DNA from: Janthinobacterium sp. 67
Lineage (GTDB): Bacteria > Pseudomonadota > Gammaproteobacteria > Burkholderiales > Burkholderiaceae_D
NCBI RefSeq assembly: GCF_002797895.1
Contig: NZ_PGES01000001.1
Coordinates: 4,898,001 to 4,962,000 of the forward strand
Direction of reading: 5' to 3'
Length of the DNA stretch: 64,000 bases
Positions 14,698-25,136 of this stretch are shown one piece after another. The translations under genes were made by a program, and so were the position numbers. Under the pieces are notes generated by a model that saw nothing but the letters and a program-made list of their open reading frames with translations, had not been told where the DNA came from and did not search any database. Numbering within the stretch: the stretch's first letter is position 1; each line of letters begins with the position of its first letter.

Positions 14698-17600
14698 TTA
14701 CGACAGGTTCGGCGACAGCCAGCGTTCCACGTCTTCGATGCTGGCGCCACGGCGCTTGGCCATGTTTTCCACCTGGTCCATGCCGATCTTGCCGACGACG
14801 AAGTATTTCGACTCCGGGTGGGCAAAATAGAAGCCGGACACGGCCGCGCCGGGGAACATGGCATACGATTCCGTCAGCTGCATGCCGATTTCCTCGGCCT
14901 GCATGACCTCGAACATTTCTTTCTTGACGGTATGTTCCGGGCAGGCCGGGTAGCCGGGCGCCGGGCGGATGCCAACGTATTTTTCAGCGATCATGTCGTC
15001 GTTGCCCAGCTGCTCGTCCGGCACATAGCCCCACAAATCCTTGCGCACGCGCTCGTGCAGGTATTCGGCGAAGGCCTCGGCCAGGCGGTCGGCCAGCGAT
15101 TTCAGCATGATGGACGAGTAATCGTCGTGCGCATCCTCGAAGCGCTTTTCGTATTTCTCGATACCGAGGCCGGACGTCACGGCAAACATGCCGATGTAAT
15201 CCTTGACGCCCGATGCCTTCGGCGCGATGAAGTCGGCCAGGCACTGGTTCGGACGCTGCACGCCGTCGACCACGGGTTTGACGCCCTGCTGGCGCATGCC
15301 GTAATACGTGAACGCCACGGTACTGCGCGTATCGTCCGTGTACACCTCGATATCGTCGTCATTGATGCTGTTGGCCGGCAGCAAGGAGACGACGCCATTG
15401 GCCGTCAGCCAGCGCCCGTCGATGAGTTTTTTCAGCAAGGCCTGGGCTTCCGCGTACACCTTGGTGGCCGCGTCGCCCACCACTTCGTCCGTCAGGATGG
15501 CGGGGAAGGGGCCGGCCAGGTCCCAGGTCTGGAAGAACGGACCCCAGTCGATATAGTTGGCCAGGGTGGCCAGGTCGACGTTTTTAAACACGCGCCGGCC
15601 GATGAACTTCGGTTTCACGGGCGTGCAGGCGCCGTCGAAGGGTACTACCATGCGGTTGGCGCGCGCTTGCGCCAGCGGCAGGATGGGCAGGGCCTTCTTG
15701 TTGGCGTGCTGCTCGCGGATGCGCGCGTAGTCGAGTTCGATGTCTTCCACGTATTTGTCGCGCTGCTCCGGTGTCAGCAGTGACTGCGCGACGGACACGG
15801 AACGCGAGGCGTCCGGCACGTAGATCACGGGGCCTTCGTAGTTGTGCGCGATCTTCACGGCCGTGTGGGCGCGGCTGGTGGTGGCACCGCCGATCAGCAG
15901 GGGAATCTTGAGCATGCGGAAATGCTCGTCGCGCTGCATTTCCTTGGCGACATACGCCATTTCTTCCAGCGATGGCGTGATCAGGCCCGACAGGCCGATG
16001 ATGTCGGCGTTTTCCACCTTGGCGCGCGCGAGGATTTCCGAGCACGGCACCATCACGCCCATGTTCACCACCTCGAAGTTATTGCACTGCAGAACGACGG
16101 TAACGATGTTCTTGCCGATGTCATGCACGTCGCCTTTGACGGTCGCCATGATGATCTTGCCTTTCGGCTTGGCGACGATGCCCGTGCGCTGTTCTTCCAG
16201 CAGCTTTTCTTCCTCGATGAACGGAATCAGATGGGCCACGGCCTGCTTCATGACGCGCGCCGATTTCACCACTTGCGGCAGGAACATCTTGCCCTGGCCA
16301 AACAGGTCGCCGACCACGTCCATGCCGGCCATCAAGGGGCCCTCGATCACGTGGATGGGGCGACCGCCATTGTGCAGCAGTTCCTGGCGCGCTTCTTCCG
16401 TGTCTTCCACGATGAATTGCGTGATGCCGTGCACCAGCGCGTGCGACAGGCGCTCCTGCACCGTGCCTTCGCGCCAGGCCAGGGTTTGCGCCTCGGCCTT
16501 GCCGCCCGCCTTCAGGGTGCCGGCAAATTCGATCATGCGTTCCGTCGAGTCTTCGCGGCGGTTCAGCACCACGTCTTCCACGCGCTCGCGCAGTTCCGGG
16601 TCCAGGTTGTCGTACACGCCGACCATGCCGGCGTTGACGATGCCCATGGTCATGCCCGCCTTGATCGCGTGGTACAGGAAGACGGTATGGATGGCTTCGC
16701 GGGCCGGATCGTTGCCACGGAAACTGAAGGAGACGTTCGATACGCCGCCCGAGATCTTCGCGTACGGCAGGTTTTCCTTGATCCAGCGCGTCGCGTTGAT
16801 GAAGTCGACGGCGTAGTTGTTGTGCTCTTCGATACCGGTGGCGACGGCAAAGATGTTCGGGTCGAAAATGATGTCTTCGGGCGGGAAGTCCAGCGCGTCG
16901 ATCAGCAGGTGGTAGGCGCGCGCGCAAATTTCGATCTTGCGCTCGAAGGTGTCGGCCTGGCCCTTCTCATCGAAGGCCATGACGATCACGGCCGCGCCGT
17001 AGCGGCGGCACAGCTTCGCCTGGCGCAGGAATTCCTCTTCGCCTTCCTTCATCGAGATGGAATTGACGATGGCCTTGCCCTGCACGCATTTCAGGCCCGC
17101 TTCGATCACCGACCATTTCGACGAGTCGACCATGATGGGCACGCGCGAAATATCGGGTTCCGAAGCGATCAGGTTCAAGAAGCGCGTCATGGCGGCCAGC
17201 GAGTCGAGCATCGCTTCGTCCATGTTGATGTCGATCACTTGCGCGCCGTTCTCCACTTGCTGGCGCGCCACGGACAAGGCTTCGTCGTATTGCTCGTTGA
17301 GAATCATGCGCGCGAACGCTTTCGAACCCGTGACGTTGGTGCGCTCGCCCACGTTGACGAACAGCGACTCGTCGTTGACGACGAACGGTTCCAGGCCGGC
17401 CAGGCGCAAGTCGTGCGATGGGGCCGGCACGGTGCGCGGCGTGTTTTTCGACAGCAATTGACCGATGGCGGCGATGTGCTCGGGCGTGGTGCCACAGCAG
17501 CCGCCGGCCATGTTCAAAAAGCCCGCGTCGGCAAATTCGCGCAGCAGGGCGGACGTGTCGGCAGGCAACTCGTCAAAACCCGTGTCGCTCATGGGGTTGG

Positions 17601-18492
17601 GCAAGCCCGCGTTCGGGTAGATGCAGACGAAGGTGTCGGCGATCTTGGCCAGCTCTTCCGCGTACGGGCGCATCAGGGCGGCGCCCAGCGCGCAGTTCAG
17701 GCCGATCGTCAGCGGTTTCGCGTGGCGCACGGAATTCCAGAAGGCGGGCACGGTCTGGCCCGACAAAATGCGGCCCGACGCATCCGTGACGGTGCCGGAA
17801 ATCATCAGGGGCAGGCGCACGACGCTGGGGTTTTGCTCGTAGAACAGGTCGATGGCGAACAGGGCCGCCTTGCAGTTGAGGGTGTCGAAAATGGTTTCCA
17901 CCAGCAGCACGTCGGCGCCGCCTTCCACCAGGCCCTGCGTCTGCTGCAGGTAAGCGGCCACCAATTGATCGAAGGTAACGTTGCGCGCGGCCGGGTCATT
18001 CACGTCGGGCGAGATCGACGCCGTCTTCGGCGTCGGTCCCAGGGCACCGGCGACGAAGCGCGGCTTGTCCGGCGTGGAATATTTATCGCAGGCGGCGCGC
18101 GCCAGCTTGGCCGCCTGCACGTTCATTTCGTAGGCCAGGTGGGCCATGTGGTAATCATCTTGCGCGATCGTCGTGGCGCCGAAGGTATTCGTTTCGATCA
18201 GGTCGGCGCCGGCCGCCAGGTAGCGCTCATGGATTTCCTGGATGATGTGCGGCTGCGTCAGGGTCAGCAGCTCATTGTTGCCCTTGACGAACAGTTCGCG
18301 CGCGCCGCTGTCGGCCGGCGCGGCGAAATCGATGAAGCGGCCGGCGGGACCGCCACGATACGCTTCTTCGTCGAGCTTGTATTGCTGGATGATCGTGCCC
18401 ATGGCGCCGTCGAGGATCATGATCCGCTGCGCCAGGATGGCGCGCAAGGAGGCTTCGGTCGGGGACATGGCGGGGATCACGGTATCGTTCAT
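14698..18492 (-). CDS. metH: Cobalamin-dependent methionine synthase MetH
   Basis: Transfers a methyl group from 5-methyltetrahydrofolate to homocysteine through cobalamin to form methionine. At 1264 residues it is full length. The domains are in canonical order: homocysteine-binding (about 1-340, with the zinc cysteines in GLNCALGA and [10 protein letters not shown]), pterin-binding (about 370-640), cobalamin cap and Rossmann domain (about 660-910, with GDVHDIGKN and the cobalt-coordinating histidine near residue 790), and the C-terminal SAM-dependent reactivation domain (about 940-1264, with [12 protein letters not shown]). It is a single uninterrupted polypeptide, not the split form of some bacteria. 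No riboswitch was recognised upstream. Confidence 0.97.
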   Translation of the reverse strand: MNDTVIPAMSPTEASLRAILAQRIMILDGAMGTIIQQYKLDEEAYRGGPAGRFIDFAAPADSGARELFVKGNNELLTLTQPHIIQEIHERYLAAGADLIETNTFGATTIAQDDYHMAHLAYEMNVQAAKLARAACDKYSTPDKPRFVAGALGPTPKTASISPDVNDPAARNVTFDQLVAAYLQQTQGLVEGGADVLLVETIFDTLNCKAALFAIDLFYEQNPSVVRLPLMISGTVTDASGRILSGQTVPAFWNSVRHAKPLTIGLNCALGAALMRPYAEELAKIADTFVCIYPNAGLPNPMSDTGFDELPADTSALLREFADAGFLNMAGGCCGTTPEHIAAIGQLLSKNTPRTVPAPSHDLRLAGLEPFVVNDESLFVNVGERTNVTGSKAFARMILNEQYDEALSVARQQVENGAQVIDINMDEAMLDSLAAMTRFLNLIASEPDISRVPIMVDSSKWSVIEAGLKCVQGKAIVNSISMKEGEEEFLRQAKLCRRYGAAVIVMAFDEKGQADTFERKIEICARAYHLLIDALDFPPEDIIFDPNIFAVATGIEEHNNYAVDFINATRWIKENLPYAKISGGVSNVSFSFRGNDPAREAIHTVFLYHAIKAGMTMGIVNAGMVGVYDNLDPELRERVEDVVLNRREDSTERMIEFAGTLKAGGKAEAQTLAWREGTVQERLSHALVHGITQFIVEDTEEARQELLHNGGRPIHVIEGPLMAGMDVVGDLFGQGKMFLPQVVKSARVMKQAVAHLIPFIEEEKLLEEQRTGIVAKPKGKIIMATVKGDVHDIGKNIVTVVLQCNNFEVVNMGVMVPCSEILARAKVENADIIGLSGLITPSLEEMAYVAKEMQRDEHFRMLKIPLLIGGATTSRAHTAVKIAHNYEGPVIYVPDASRSVSVAQSLLTPEQRDKYVEDIELDYARIREQHANKKALPILPLAQARANRMVVPFDGACTPVKPKFIGRRVFKNVDLATLANYIDWGPFFQTWDLAGPFPAILTDEVVGDAATKVYAEAQALLKKLIDGRWLTANGVVSLLPANSINDDDIEVYTDDTRSTVAFTYYGMRQQGVKPVVDGVQRPNQCLADFIAPKASGVKDYIGMFAVTSGLGIEKYEKRFEDAHDDYSSIMLKSLADRLAEAFAEYLHERVRKDLWGYVPDEQLGNDDMIAEKYVGIRPAPGYPACPEHTVKKEMFEVMQAEEIGMQLTESYAMFPGAAVSGFYFAHPESKYFVVGKIGMDQVENMAKRRGASIEDVERWLSPNLS

Positions 18493-18637
18493 TTCATGCT
18501 TTCAATAGGCAAACGGGCGGCGGCGCGGCGACAAGACTGTACGAGGCGGTTGCAGGCCAGCGGGATCAGCTGACGGAGTGTGCCGGCCGGGTAGGCCGGG
18601 CAGAAGGTGGCAATCGCCTGATTTCACCGGGTCTAAA

Positions 18638-18643
18638 ATTATA
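18638..18643 (-). promoter_or_regulatory. Candidate -10 element for metH
   Basis: A perfect TATAAT on the minus strand, about 145 bases before the metH start. No good -35 element is visible at the proper distance, so regulation by an activator such as MetR is possible but not shown. Confidence 0.3.
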
Positions 18644-18775
18644 CGGCATCAGGCTGCTTTGGTTTTAAGCAAAAGCGGCCGTCCGCCCCACGGCTGGCCT
18701 TCTTGCAACACATTGCCTTCCGCCACGACAGCTTCTGAAAATTTCATTCCTGAAAATCTTACTCAAAACGTTAAT

Positions 18776-18831
18776 TCTTCCGCCAAAATTGGCAGGAAGA
18801 CATGGCCTCTAGGCTGTGGAAAAATTTCCAC
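18776..18831. promoter_or_regulatory. Pair of operator-like palindromes
   Basis: At 18776-18800 CTTCC-GCCAA and TTGGC-AGGAAG form a nearly perfect 23-base palindrome around a central AA. At 18816-18831 GTGGAAA and TTTCCAC flank a two-base AA. They are 16 bases apart in AT-rich DNA between two divergent promoters, which fits binding sites for a dimeric regulator. Confidence 0.4.
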
Positions 18832-19002
18832 ATTATTTGCGCCATCCCAGCATATTTTTAATGATTTGAATGGCAATAGCTGCAATGGAAAATAATTTTG
18901 ATTTAAGACAATACAGAGTGACGTGAATAATTCCAAAAATAAAGATTACCAAACAGATACTTTAACTATTATCAAAACCAATTGAATCAAAAGCATTAAT
19001 AG

Positions 19003-19032
19003 TTGTCTTTAGGAATCGAATTAACCCATAAT
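19003..19032 (+). promoter_or_regulatory. Candidate sigma-70 promoter of the metalloprotease lipoprotein gene
   Basis: TTGTCT and CATAAT are separated by 18 bases, matching four and five of six consensus positions. This would start transcription near 19040, giving an untranslated leader of about 90 bases before ATG 19133. Confidence 0.4.
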
Positions 19033-19132
19033 ATTGGTTCTTCGAAATTACATTCTCACCAAAAGTCACCAATATGTCACATTTCTCCCATGTCCTCCCC
19101 GGCCTCGCGCTGTACCAACATGGTTGCCAGCC

Positions 19133-21622
19133 ATGAAAAACCATCTGCTCGTAGCATCGTTTGTCATGCTGGGCCTGTCCGCTTGCGGCGGAGGAGGCGG
19201 TGGTGGTGGTGACACCGTGGTGGCAACCACGTCGGGCAATCCCGTCGTGATTCCTGCTGTGATTCCTGCCGTGACGGCCGTCTCGGCGGCGAACGTCGCC
19301 GTGGGCGGCAGCCTGGTGGTGACGGGTAGCAATCTGAGCCGCGTGACGGCTTTCCAGGTGGGCGGCGTGAACGTGACCGCCAGCGCCAGCAGCGACAGCA
19401 GCGTGACCCTGGCCATGCCGGGCGTGCCGGTCACGGGCGCCTTGAGCCTCGTCAGCGCCAGCGGCACGGCGGCCACCAGCTATAACGTGAACGTGTACCT
19501 GCCATTGAGCGTGAGCGGCGTCGCGCCGGCGACGGGTGGCGTCGGTTCCAGCGTGACAATCGCGGGCGGCGGCATGGGCGCTGTGACGGCGGTGCAGTTC
19601 GGCAATGGCGCCGCGGCAACACCGCAAAGCCAGACAGCCGGCAGCGTGACGGTGGTGGTGCCTGCGGGCGCGGCAACGGGAGCGCTGACGGTGCGCGGTC
19701 CCTACAACGACGTCATCAGCAGCGAACCGTACACGGTCTTGCCCAGCGTGGCAGTGACGTCGGTCACGTCGGCCGTCAACGGCGCGACCTTGTCGGTGAC
19801 GGTGCAGGGCAGCAATCTCGACCAGGTCAGCGCGGCGACCGTGGGCAGTACGCCGGCCGTCATCGTCAGCGCCACTGCCAGCCAGCTGGTGTTGTCCGCG
19901 CCAGCGTCGGCAACGGGGACCGTGATGCTGTCGGCCGCTTCGCGCATCGCCGTGAATGCGGGCACGGTATCGGCCTTTACCCTGGGCAGCATTGATTTCG
20001 CGCAGGTACTGAATTTGAACGCCAGCGATGCCGCCTTGCGCCTGACGCGCGGCAAGCCGGCCGCCGTGCGCGTGTCCGTGCTGGCCACGCAGGCGGGCCA
20101 GGCCAGCCCGGCCGTGACCTTGAATGCGACGGCCGCCAATGGCAGCAACCTGGGCAGCATCACCATGAGCGGCCCGTCGGTCTTGCCGACAATGAAAAGC
20201 GATTACAGTTTCAACGGCAATTTCAGCGCCGTCCTGCCTTCCGGCTGGATTCTGCCCGGCGTGCGCGTGCGCGTGACGGCCGTGGGCAACGACGGTACGC
20301 AAGTGAGCCAGGAAGCGGCGCCCGTCGTGGCCAGCGCGGCGAAAATCCACCTGGTGCTGGTACCGCTGAGCACCGACGATGGCGTGGGGCAACTGCCGGA
20401 CGCCGAGGTGATCCGTACTGCGCTGACCCGCGTGTATCCGTATGCGGCGGAAAATATCAGCATTAGCACGCGCGCCCCACTGAGCGTAACGGGCAGCAGC
20501 ACGGCCGACAGCTGGTGGAGCCCGACCCTGGAAGCCCTGAACGGCAAGCGTGCCCAGGAAGATAGCGGCGCCTTTTATTATGGCTTCGTGCCGAAAATGT
20601 CTTCCACGCGCGCCGCTGGCCTGGCGTACGTCAATTCTCGCACCGATAATGGCGATTTCACGGCGGCGATCGGCCTGGACGCCAGGTTCAACAGCATTGC
20701 CTCCGTCGATCCGTTCGGCAATAGCTGGCCTGAATGGCTGACTACGCTGGTGCATGAACTGGGCCACAATCATTCGCTGCAGCACGTTGCCTGCGGCGGC
20801 CCGGCTGGCGCGGCCACCGACTACCCGTATGCAAATGGCGACCTGGGCCCGCAACCGCTGTACAACAGCAGCTATGCGGGCAGCATCGGCCAGTTGAGCA
20901 AGGCGGTGTATGGCAGCACGCCGATGAAGGATGTGATGAGCTATTGCAGCGGCGCCTGGTTCTCGGACTACAGCTATGTGCGGGTACAGCAATTCCTGGA
21001 AAAACGCAGCACGCAGATTGCCGGCAGCAATGTGCTGGCCGCCAGCATGTCCGTGGCCGAGCATGGCTATCTGACCATTTCCGGCCGCATCACGCCATCT
21101 GGCGTGGGCCTGCGTCCCGCCGTTGCCTCGTCGGTGCGCATCGGTGCCGCTGTCAGCGGCAGCGGCCATGCTTATACCTTGCGCGTGTTGACGGTGTCGG
21201 GACAGACTATCGACTTGCCCTTCGATGGCGTCTCCGTGGCCGACCACGGCGGCAGCGCCATGAGCCATTTCCGCGTCAGCTTCGCCAACCCGGGCGACAT
21301 CAGCGACGTGCAAGTGCTGCAAAATGGCAAGGCTTTGGCCAAGCTCGAGCGCCCGGCGCGGCGCAGCAAGGCGGCCGCCAACGATGCCACGTTCGATGCG
21401 ACGCAAAGCGGCGGCAAGCTGGCGCTGGTCTGGAATGCCGAGGCGGAACCGTACGCCGCCGTGCTGCACGTGGCCGCCGATGGCCGCAAGACGGTGGTCG
21501 CCAGTGACTTGACGGGTGGCAAAGCCAGCGTCGACGTGAGCGCCTTGCCGGCCGGCGGCCGCTTCGAGGTCAGCCTGTCGTCGTCCGTGGGTGGGCGCCT
21601 GATGAAGGTGCAGCGCCGCTAA
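19133..21622 (+). CDS. Lipoprotein with IPT/TIG-like domains and metzincin-type zinc site
   Basis: An 829-residue exported protein. The signal peptide ends in a lipobox (LSAC, Cys18), followed directly by a run of glycines. Then come repeated beta-rich stretches resembling IPT/TIG Ig-like domains (about 45-125, 125-205, 205-285), a linker region, and a putative zinc peptidase domain. That domain has HELGHNHSLQH with zinc histidines at 541, 545 and 551 (the HExxHxxxxxH pattern) and a Met-turn-like VMSYC near residue 602. The C-terminal 170 residues are again beta-rich. It is probably a surface-anchored or periplasmic metalloprotease resembling M66-type enzymes. Start ATG 19133 is chosen for the signal peptide. 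Confidence 0.75.
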   Translation: MKNHLLVASFVMLGLSACGGGGGGGGDTVVATTSGNPVVIPAVIPAVTAVSAANVAVGGSLVVTGSNLSRVTAFQVGGVNVTASASSDSSVTLAMPGVPVTGALSLVSASGTAATSYNVNVYLPLSVSGVAPATGGVGSSVTIAGGGMGAVTAVQFGNGAAATPQSQTAGSVTVVVPAGAATGALTVRGPYNDVISSEPYTVLPSVAVTSVTSAVNGATLSVTVQGSNLDQVSAATVGSTPAVIVSATASQLVLSAPASATGTVMLSAASRIAVNAGTVSAFTLGSIDFAQVLNLNASDAALRLTRGKPAAVRVSVLATQAGQASPAVTLNATAANGSNLGSITMSGPSVLPTMKSDYSFNGNFSAVLPSGWILPGVRVRVTAVGNDGTQVSQEAAPVVASAAKIHLVLVPLSTDDGVGQLPDAEVIRTALTRVYPYAAENISISTRAPLSVTGSSTADSWWSPTLEALNGKRAQEDSGAFYYGFVPKMSSTRAAGLAYVNSRTDNGDFTAAIGLDARFNSIASVDPFGNSWPEWLTTLVHELGHNHSLQHVACGGPAGAATDYPYANGDLGPQPLYNSSYAGSIGQLSKAVYGSTPMKDVMSYCSGAWFSDYSYVRVQQFLEKRSTQIAGSNVLAASMSVAEHGYLTISGRITPSGVGLRPAVASSVRIGAAVSGSGHAYTLRVLTVSGQTIDLPFDGVSVADHGGSAMSHFRVSFANPGDISDVQVLQNGKALAKLERPARRSKAAANDATFDATQSGGKLALVWNAEAEPYAAVLHVAADGRKTVVASDLTGGKASVDVSALPAGGRFEVSLSSSVGGRLMKVQRR

Positions 21623-21643
21623 GCAAGGGCGCTCGATGCAACA

Positions 21644-21670
21644 AGGGCTTGCCGCGGCAAGCCCTTTTTT
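21644..21670 (+). terminator. Rho-independent terminator
   Basis: AGGGCTTGCC and GGCAAGCCCT form a nearly loop-less stem followed by a run of T. It terminates the metalloprotease lipoprotein transcript. Confidence 0.85.
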
Positions 21671-21768
21671 ATTGGTGCATAAACCGCACAGATCCTGTGC
21701 CAGGCGAAGGCTGCCGTTTTACCTTCCGCCTGCCTAGAATGGAGCTTCATCCACTTGCGGAGCATCCC

Positions 21769-22176
21769 ATGCCCATCCTGAACCTGCGTTTGTCCACGCC
21801 ACCCGATGCGCGCCAGTCGGCCGCCATCGCCGCCACCCTGAGCCAATTGACGGCGCAACTGTTGCACAAGGCGCCCGAACTGACGTCGGTGGCGATCAGC
21901 CATCTTGACGCGGCGCACTGGTTCGTCGGCGGGCCATCCTTGCAGGCGCATGGCAAGGCCAGTTTTTTCCTCGATATCCTGATCAGCGATGAAACGAATA
22001 CGGCGGCGGAAAAGGCCGCGTATATCGCCGCCGTGTTCGCCGCCATGCAGCAGTATCTCGGCGCCGTGCATGACGTCAGCTACATCCACGTGCACGATGC
22101 GCGCCAGGCGGCCTGGGGCTACGGCGGCTTGACGCAGCAGTTCCGCGCCGTGCGCAAGGCGCTGCAGCAGCCGTGA
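21769..22176 (+). CDS. Tautomerase family protein
   Basis: A 135-residue protein beginning MPILNLRLS, with the Pro immediately after the initiator Met that serves as catalytic base in the 4-oxalocrotonate tautomerase/MIF superfamily. Length is about twice a 62-residue 4-OT subunit, consistent with the longer single-chain members. The substrate is unknown. ATG 21769 is chosen because the catalytic proline must become N-terminal; the in-frame start at 21649 lies inside the preceding terminator. The stop abuts the stop codon of the convergent LysR-type gene (TGATCA). Confidence 0.7.
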   Translation: MPILNLRLSTPPDARQSAAIAATLSQLTAQLLHKAPELTSVAISHLDAAHWFVGGPSLQAHGKASFFLDILISDETNTAAEKAAYIAAVFAAMQQYLGAVHDVSYIHVHDARQAAWGYGGLTQQFRAVRKALQQP

Positions 22177-23079
22177 TCAATCCCAGTGGCGATCTTGATA
22201 GTGCCGCACGGAAAAATCGATGAAGGCCCTGACCTTGGGCGACAGCTGGCGGCTGTGCGGATACAGCGCGTACAGGGTGCGCGGCCGCAAGGTGTAGCCG
22301 GGCAAGACTTCCACGAGCTGGCCGCTGCGCAGCGCGTCGCGCACGATGAAGGCGGCCGCGCCGGCAATCCCCATGCCGCCCACGGCCGCTTCGCGCAAGG
22401 CCACGCTGGTGTTGGCTTGCAGGCTGCCGCGCACGGCCACCTTGTGGGCGGCGCCGTCACCATCGGTGAATGACCATTCCGCCGGCTTGTCGCCGGAGGT
22501 GTACATCAGGCAATTGTGCCGGACCAGGTCTTGCGGCGTGGCCGGATGGCCATGGCGGGCCAGGTAGGCGGGCGAGGCGACGGCCACCGTGCGGCTGCTG
22601 GCCAGCTGGCGCGCCACCAGGGTGGAATCGGGCAAGCCGCGCGCCAGGCGCAGCGCCACGTCGAAGCCATCGTCGATCAGATCGACGATGCGGTCATTGC
22701 AGACGAGATCAATGTGGATGTGCGGATATTGGCGGCTGAAATCGGGCAGCCAGGCGGCCAGTTCCAGGGTGCCGAAGGCCATCGGCGCATTGATGCGCAG
22801 GCTGCCGGACGGCTGCGCCTGGTGCATGGCGACGGCGCGGTCGGCCGCGTCGAGGGCGTCGAGGATGTCGCGGCTGGCCAGGTAGTATTCCTGGCCGGCG
22901 GCCGTCAGCGCGAAACGGCGCGTCGTGCGGTTGAGCAGTTGGGCGCCCAGCTGGCTTTCCAGCTGGCGCACCTGGCGCGAGACGATGGAGTGGGATATGC
23001 CCAGCGCGGCGCCGGCGGCCGTGAAGCTGCCCAGTTCCACGACGCGGCGCAGGGCGCGCAGGGCGGTCAGCTGGTCCAT
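22177..23079 (-). CDS. LysR family transcriptional regulator
   Basis: A 300-residue LysR-type regulator: winged helix-turn-helix at about 3-60 (SFTAAGAALGISHSIVSRQVRQLE) and a periplasmic-binding-like effector domain (about 90-295). It belongs to the large CrgA/AaeR-like subgroup that in general represses or activates adjacent oxidoreductase genes. No divergent target is present: the upstream neighbour is fmt in the same orientation, 15 bases away, so its promoter may lie inside fmt or it may be expressed with fmt. It is convergent with the tautomerase gene. Confidence 0.88.
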   Translation of the reverse strand: MDQLTALRALRRVVELGSFTAAGAALGISHSIVSRQVRQLESQLGAQLLNRTTRRFALTAAGQEYYLASRDILDALDAADRAVAMHQAQPSGSLRINAPMAFGTLELAAWLPDFSRQYPHIHIDLVCNDRIVDLIDDGFDVALRLARGLPDSTLVARQLASSRTVAVASPAYLARHGHPATPQDLVRHNCLMYTSGDKPAEWSFTDGDGAAHKVAVRGSLQANTSVALREAAVGGMGIAGAAAFIVRDALRSGQLVEVLPGYTLRPRTLYALYPHSRQLSPKVRAFIDFSVRHYQDRHWD

Positions 23080-23094
23080 GGGCGCGTCTTGCCG

Positions 23095-24054
23095 CTATTC
23101 AGCGAAACGCTTGCCTTCGAGGGGGAAACCCTTGATGAACTCGGCTGCGGGCAGGCGCTTGCCGCCCGGTTTTTGCAGTTCCGTCAGGCGCAAGGAGCCA
23201 TTGCCGCAGGCCACGACGATGCCGTGCTGGGCGTCGGCCGCCAGCACCTGGCCAGGCGCTTCCTTGCTGTCCGCTTCGATTACCTCGGCGGCCCAGATCT
23301 TGATCGTGGTGCCGTCGACCTGGCCGCAGGCGCCGGGAAACGGATTGAAGGCGCGGATTTTCAGGCCCAGTTCCAGCGCCGACATGCTGAAATCGAGCGC
23401 CGCTTCTTCCTTGGCGATTTTCGCCGCGTAGGTGACGCCCGCTTCCGGCTGCGGCACGGCTTCGAGCGGCTGCTGCTGCATCTTGCGCAGGGTCTCGACG
23501 ATCATCTTGCCGCCCAGGGCGGCCAGCTTGTCGTGCAGAGTGCCGGTGGAGTCGCCCGCTTCGATGGGCATGCGCTCGATGGCCAGCATGGGACCCGTAT
23601 CGAGGCCTTCTTCCATCTGCATGATGGTCACGCCCGTTTCATCGTCGCCCGCTTCGATGGCGCGATGAATCGGCGCGGCGCCGCGCCAGCGCGGCAGCAA
23701 GGAACCGTGGATATTGATGCAGGGTTTGATGTCGAGCGTGCTGCGCGGCAAGATCAAGCCGTAGGCCGCCACCACCATCACGTCGTAGTCCGTGGCCAGC
23801 AGGCGTTCGTGGGCCGCTTTCGCTTCGGCGGCGCGCTGCGGGTCCTTGCTGTCCATGCGCAAGGACAGCGGCTGCAGCACCTCGATGCCGTGCTGTTGCG
23901 CATACTGCTTGACGGCCGAGGCGTGCAGCTGCATGCCGCGTCCCGCAGGGCGGTCGGGCTGGGTCAGCACCAGCGGAATCTCGAATCCCGCTTCGTGCAA
24001 GTCTTTCAGGGCCGTGGCGGCGAATTCAGGCGTGCCTGCGAAGATCACTTTCAT
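23095..24054 (-). CDS. fmt: Methionyl-tRNA formyltransferase
   Basis: Formylates the initiator Met-tRNA using 10-formyltetrahydrofolate. The 319-residue protein has the formyltransferase Rossmann domain (FAGTPEFAA at the N-terminus, [17 protein letters not shown] near residue 120 holding the catalytic Asn and His) and the C-terminal OB-like domain. It works with peptide deformylase, encoded 232 bases upstream on the same strand. Between the two genes lies one copy of the 98-base repeat family (24176-24274), which may affect the def/fmt transcript ratio. Confidence 0.95.
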   Translation of the reverse strand: MKVIFAGTPEFAATALKDLHEAGFEIPLVLTQPDRPAGRGMQLHASAVKQYAQQHGIEVLQPLSLRMDSKDPQRAAEAKAAHERLLATDYDVMVVAAYGLILPRSTLDIKPCINIHGSLLPRWRGAAPIHRAIEAGDDETGVTIMQMEEGLDTGPMLAIERMPIEAGDSTGTLHDKLAALGGKMIVETLRKMQQQPLEAVPQPEAGVTYAAKIAKEEAALDFSMSALELGLKIRAFNPFPGACGQVDGTTIKIWAAEVIEADSKEAPGQVLAADAQHGIVVACGNGSLRLTELQKPGGKRLPAAEFIKGFPLEGKRFAE

Positions 24055-24175
24055 ATGGTTCCTTGACGTGAGGTGCGCAGGCCCGCGCCCGAAGGCGCCA
24101 GGCTGGCGTGGTGTAACGACGACTGTTGCTGCTTAGTCTATCAGCTGTACTGCAAAAACTCCTTGAACACCTTAC

Positions 24176-24274
24176 AAAACCGTAGCGAGCGGAAGCGAAT
24201 TGTGGCTGAGAAGCGGAACTGTGCTTGAGCACAGTGAGCATCGCAGGCCGCAAGTCGCGACGCGCAGTAGGTTT
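24176..24274 (-). repeat. Structured intergenic repeat family 2, copy 1
   Basis: Read on the minus strand it begins AAACCTACTGCGCG and ends CGCTACGGTTTT, and aligns over its full length with the element at 34645-34742 with about a dozen differences. It contains an eight-base stem, ACTGTGCT and AGCACAGT with a two-base centre, inside a conserved core around CGGCCTGCGATGCTC. It lies just downstream of the def stop codon (24287-24289), inside the def-fmt transcript. AACACCT and AGGTGTT flank this copy as a further inverted pair. Confidence 0.8.
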
Positions 24275-24286
24275 GGTCAGGTGTTT

Positions 24287-24829
24287 TCAGAAACGGCGGT
24301 TCTGCGCACGCAAGCTCGCTTCGCGCTCGAGACCACGGATTTCCTTGATCATCTTGGTCTTGATGCGGTTGCGCTTGAGCGGCGACAGGTATTCGACGAA
24401 TACCTTGCCCAGCAAGTGATCCATCTCATGCTGGATGCAGACGGCCAGCAAGCCATCGGCTTCCAGTTCGTACTGCTTGCCGTGGCGGTCCAGGGCGCGC
24501 ACCTTGATGCGGGCAGGGCGCTCGACGCCGTCGTAGACGCCCGGCACGGACAAACAGCCTTCGTCGTAGACCTGCTTTTCTTCGCTGGCCCAGGTGATTT
24601 CCGGGTTGATGAACACTTGCAGCTGGTTTTTCTCTTCGGTGATGTCGATCACCATCATCTGGATATGCTCGTCCACTTGCGACGCGGCCAGGCCGACGCC
24701 AGGGGCGTCGTACATGGTTTCGGCCATGTCGTCGATCAGGGTTTGCAGGCGCGCGTCAAATTCGGTGACGGGCTTGGCGACCGTGTGCAGGCGAGGATCG
24801 GGGTAACGCAGGATATTTAATATGGACAT
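24287..24829 (-). CDS. def: Peptide deformylase
   Basis: Removes the formyl group from the N-terminal methionine of nascent proteins. All three family motifs are present in the 180-residue protein: GVGLAASQ (about 45-52), EGCLSVPG (with the metal-ligand Cys, about 93-100) and QHEMDHLLG (with the two metal-ligand His, about 135-143). It is the first gene of the def-fmt unit and is divergent from dprA. The C-terminus is basic and extended slightly beyond the E. coli enzyme. Confidence 0.95.
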   Translation of the reverse strand: MSILNILRYPDPRLHTVAKPVTEFDARLQTLIDDMAETMYDAPGVGLAASQVDEHIQMMVIDITEEKNQLQVFINPEITWASEEKQVYDEGCLSVPGVYDGVERPARIKVRALDRHGKQYELEADGLLAVCIQHEMDHLLGKVFVEYLSPLKRNRIKTKMIKEIRGLEREASLRAQNRRF

Positions 24830-25136
24830 ACGGATTCGACTGGTTAAGGTGGGCGCCGGTGCGCCGGATTATTCATGCCTGGGCCATGCGGACGATGGCA
24901 GGGCTATTTTATTTTTGGGTACGCTACGGTTGGGCGCGTATGGCGCAACGGCGCGGCAGATGCGTTTGCCAGTGCGTCGATTAGTTTGCTGCAAAGGGAA
25001 ATTTTATCACAGACGCCCCTTACCCTGTGGACGGCGGGCCGTTTTGCAGCGCCATTGCACGCATTGTTGCGCGCGTCGGTATCGCGTCCGTGCCATGGCG
25101 CTAGCATGGGATGGCACAGTACACAGCGAGGTTGCC
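24830..25136. other. Divergent intergenic region def / dprA
   Basis: A 307-base gap that must hold promoters for both directions. No clear sigma-70 pair, repeat, or RNA gene is recognised. There is a moderately AT-rich patch around 24900-24920 and 25000-25015. Confidence 0.4.

Larger units (their letters stand above)
18493..19132. other. AT-rich divergent intergenic region metH / lipoprotein
   Basis: A 640-base gap with no credible gene. The part near metH (18493-18640) is GC-rich and carries a TATAAT hexamer on the minus strand at 18638-18643. From about 18730 to 19080 the DNA is clearly AT-rich compared with the rest of the window. It holds two palindromes (18776-18800 and 18816-18831) and a promoter-like pair at 19003-19032. 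The sharp change in composition suggests either an acquired segment or a strongly regulated promoter region. Confidence 0.55.

Noticed and set aside
15844..18573. A 909-codon open frame on the plus strand opposite metH
   Set aside because: It is the complement of a conserved gene; its translation is full of His, Arg, Gln and Val without domains, an effect of high GC at third positions.
18493..18660. A SAH or cobalamin riboswitch before metH
   Set aside because: I looked for the conserved cores on the minus strand and found none; only a TATAAT hexamer is supported.
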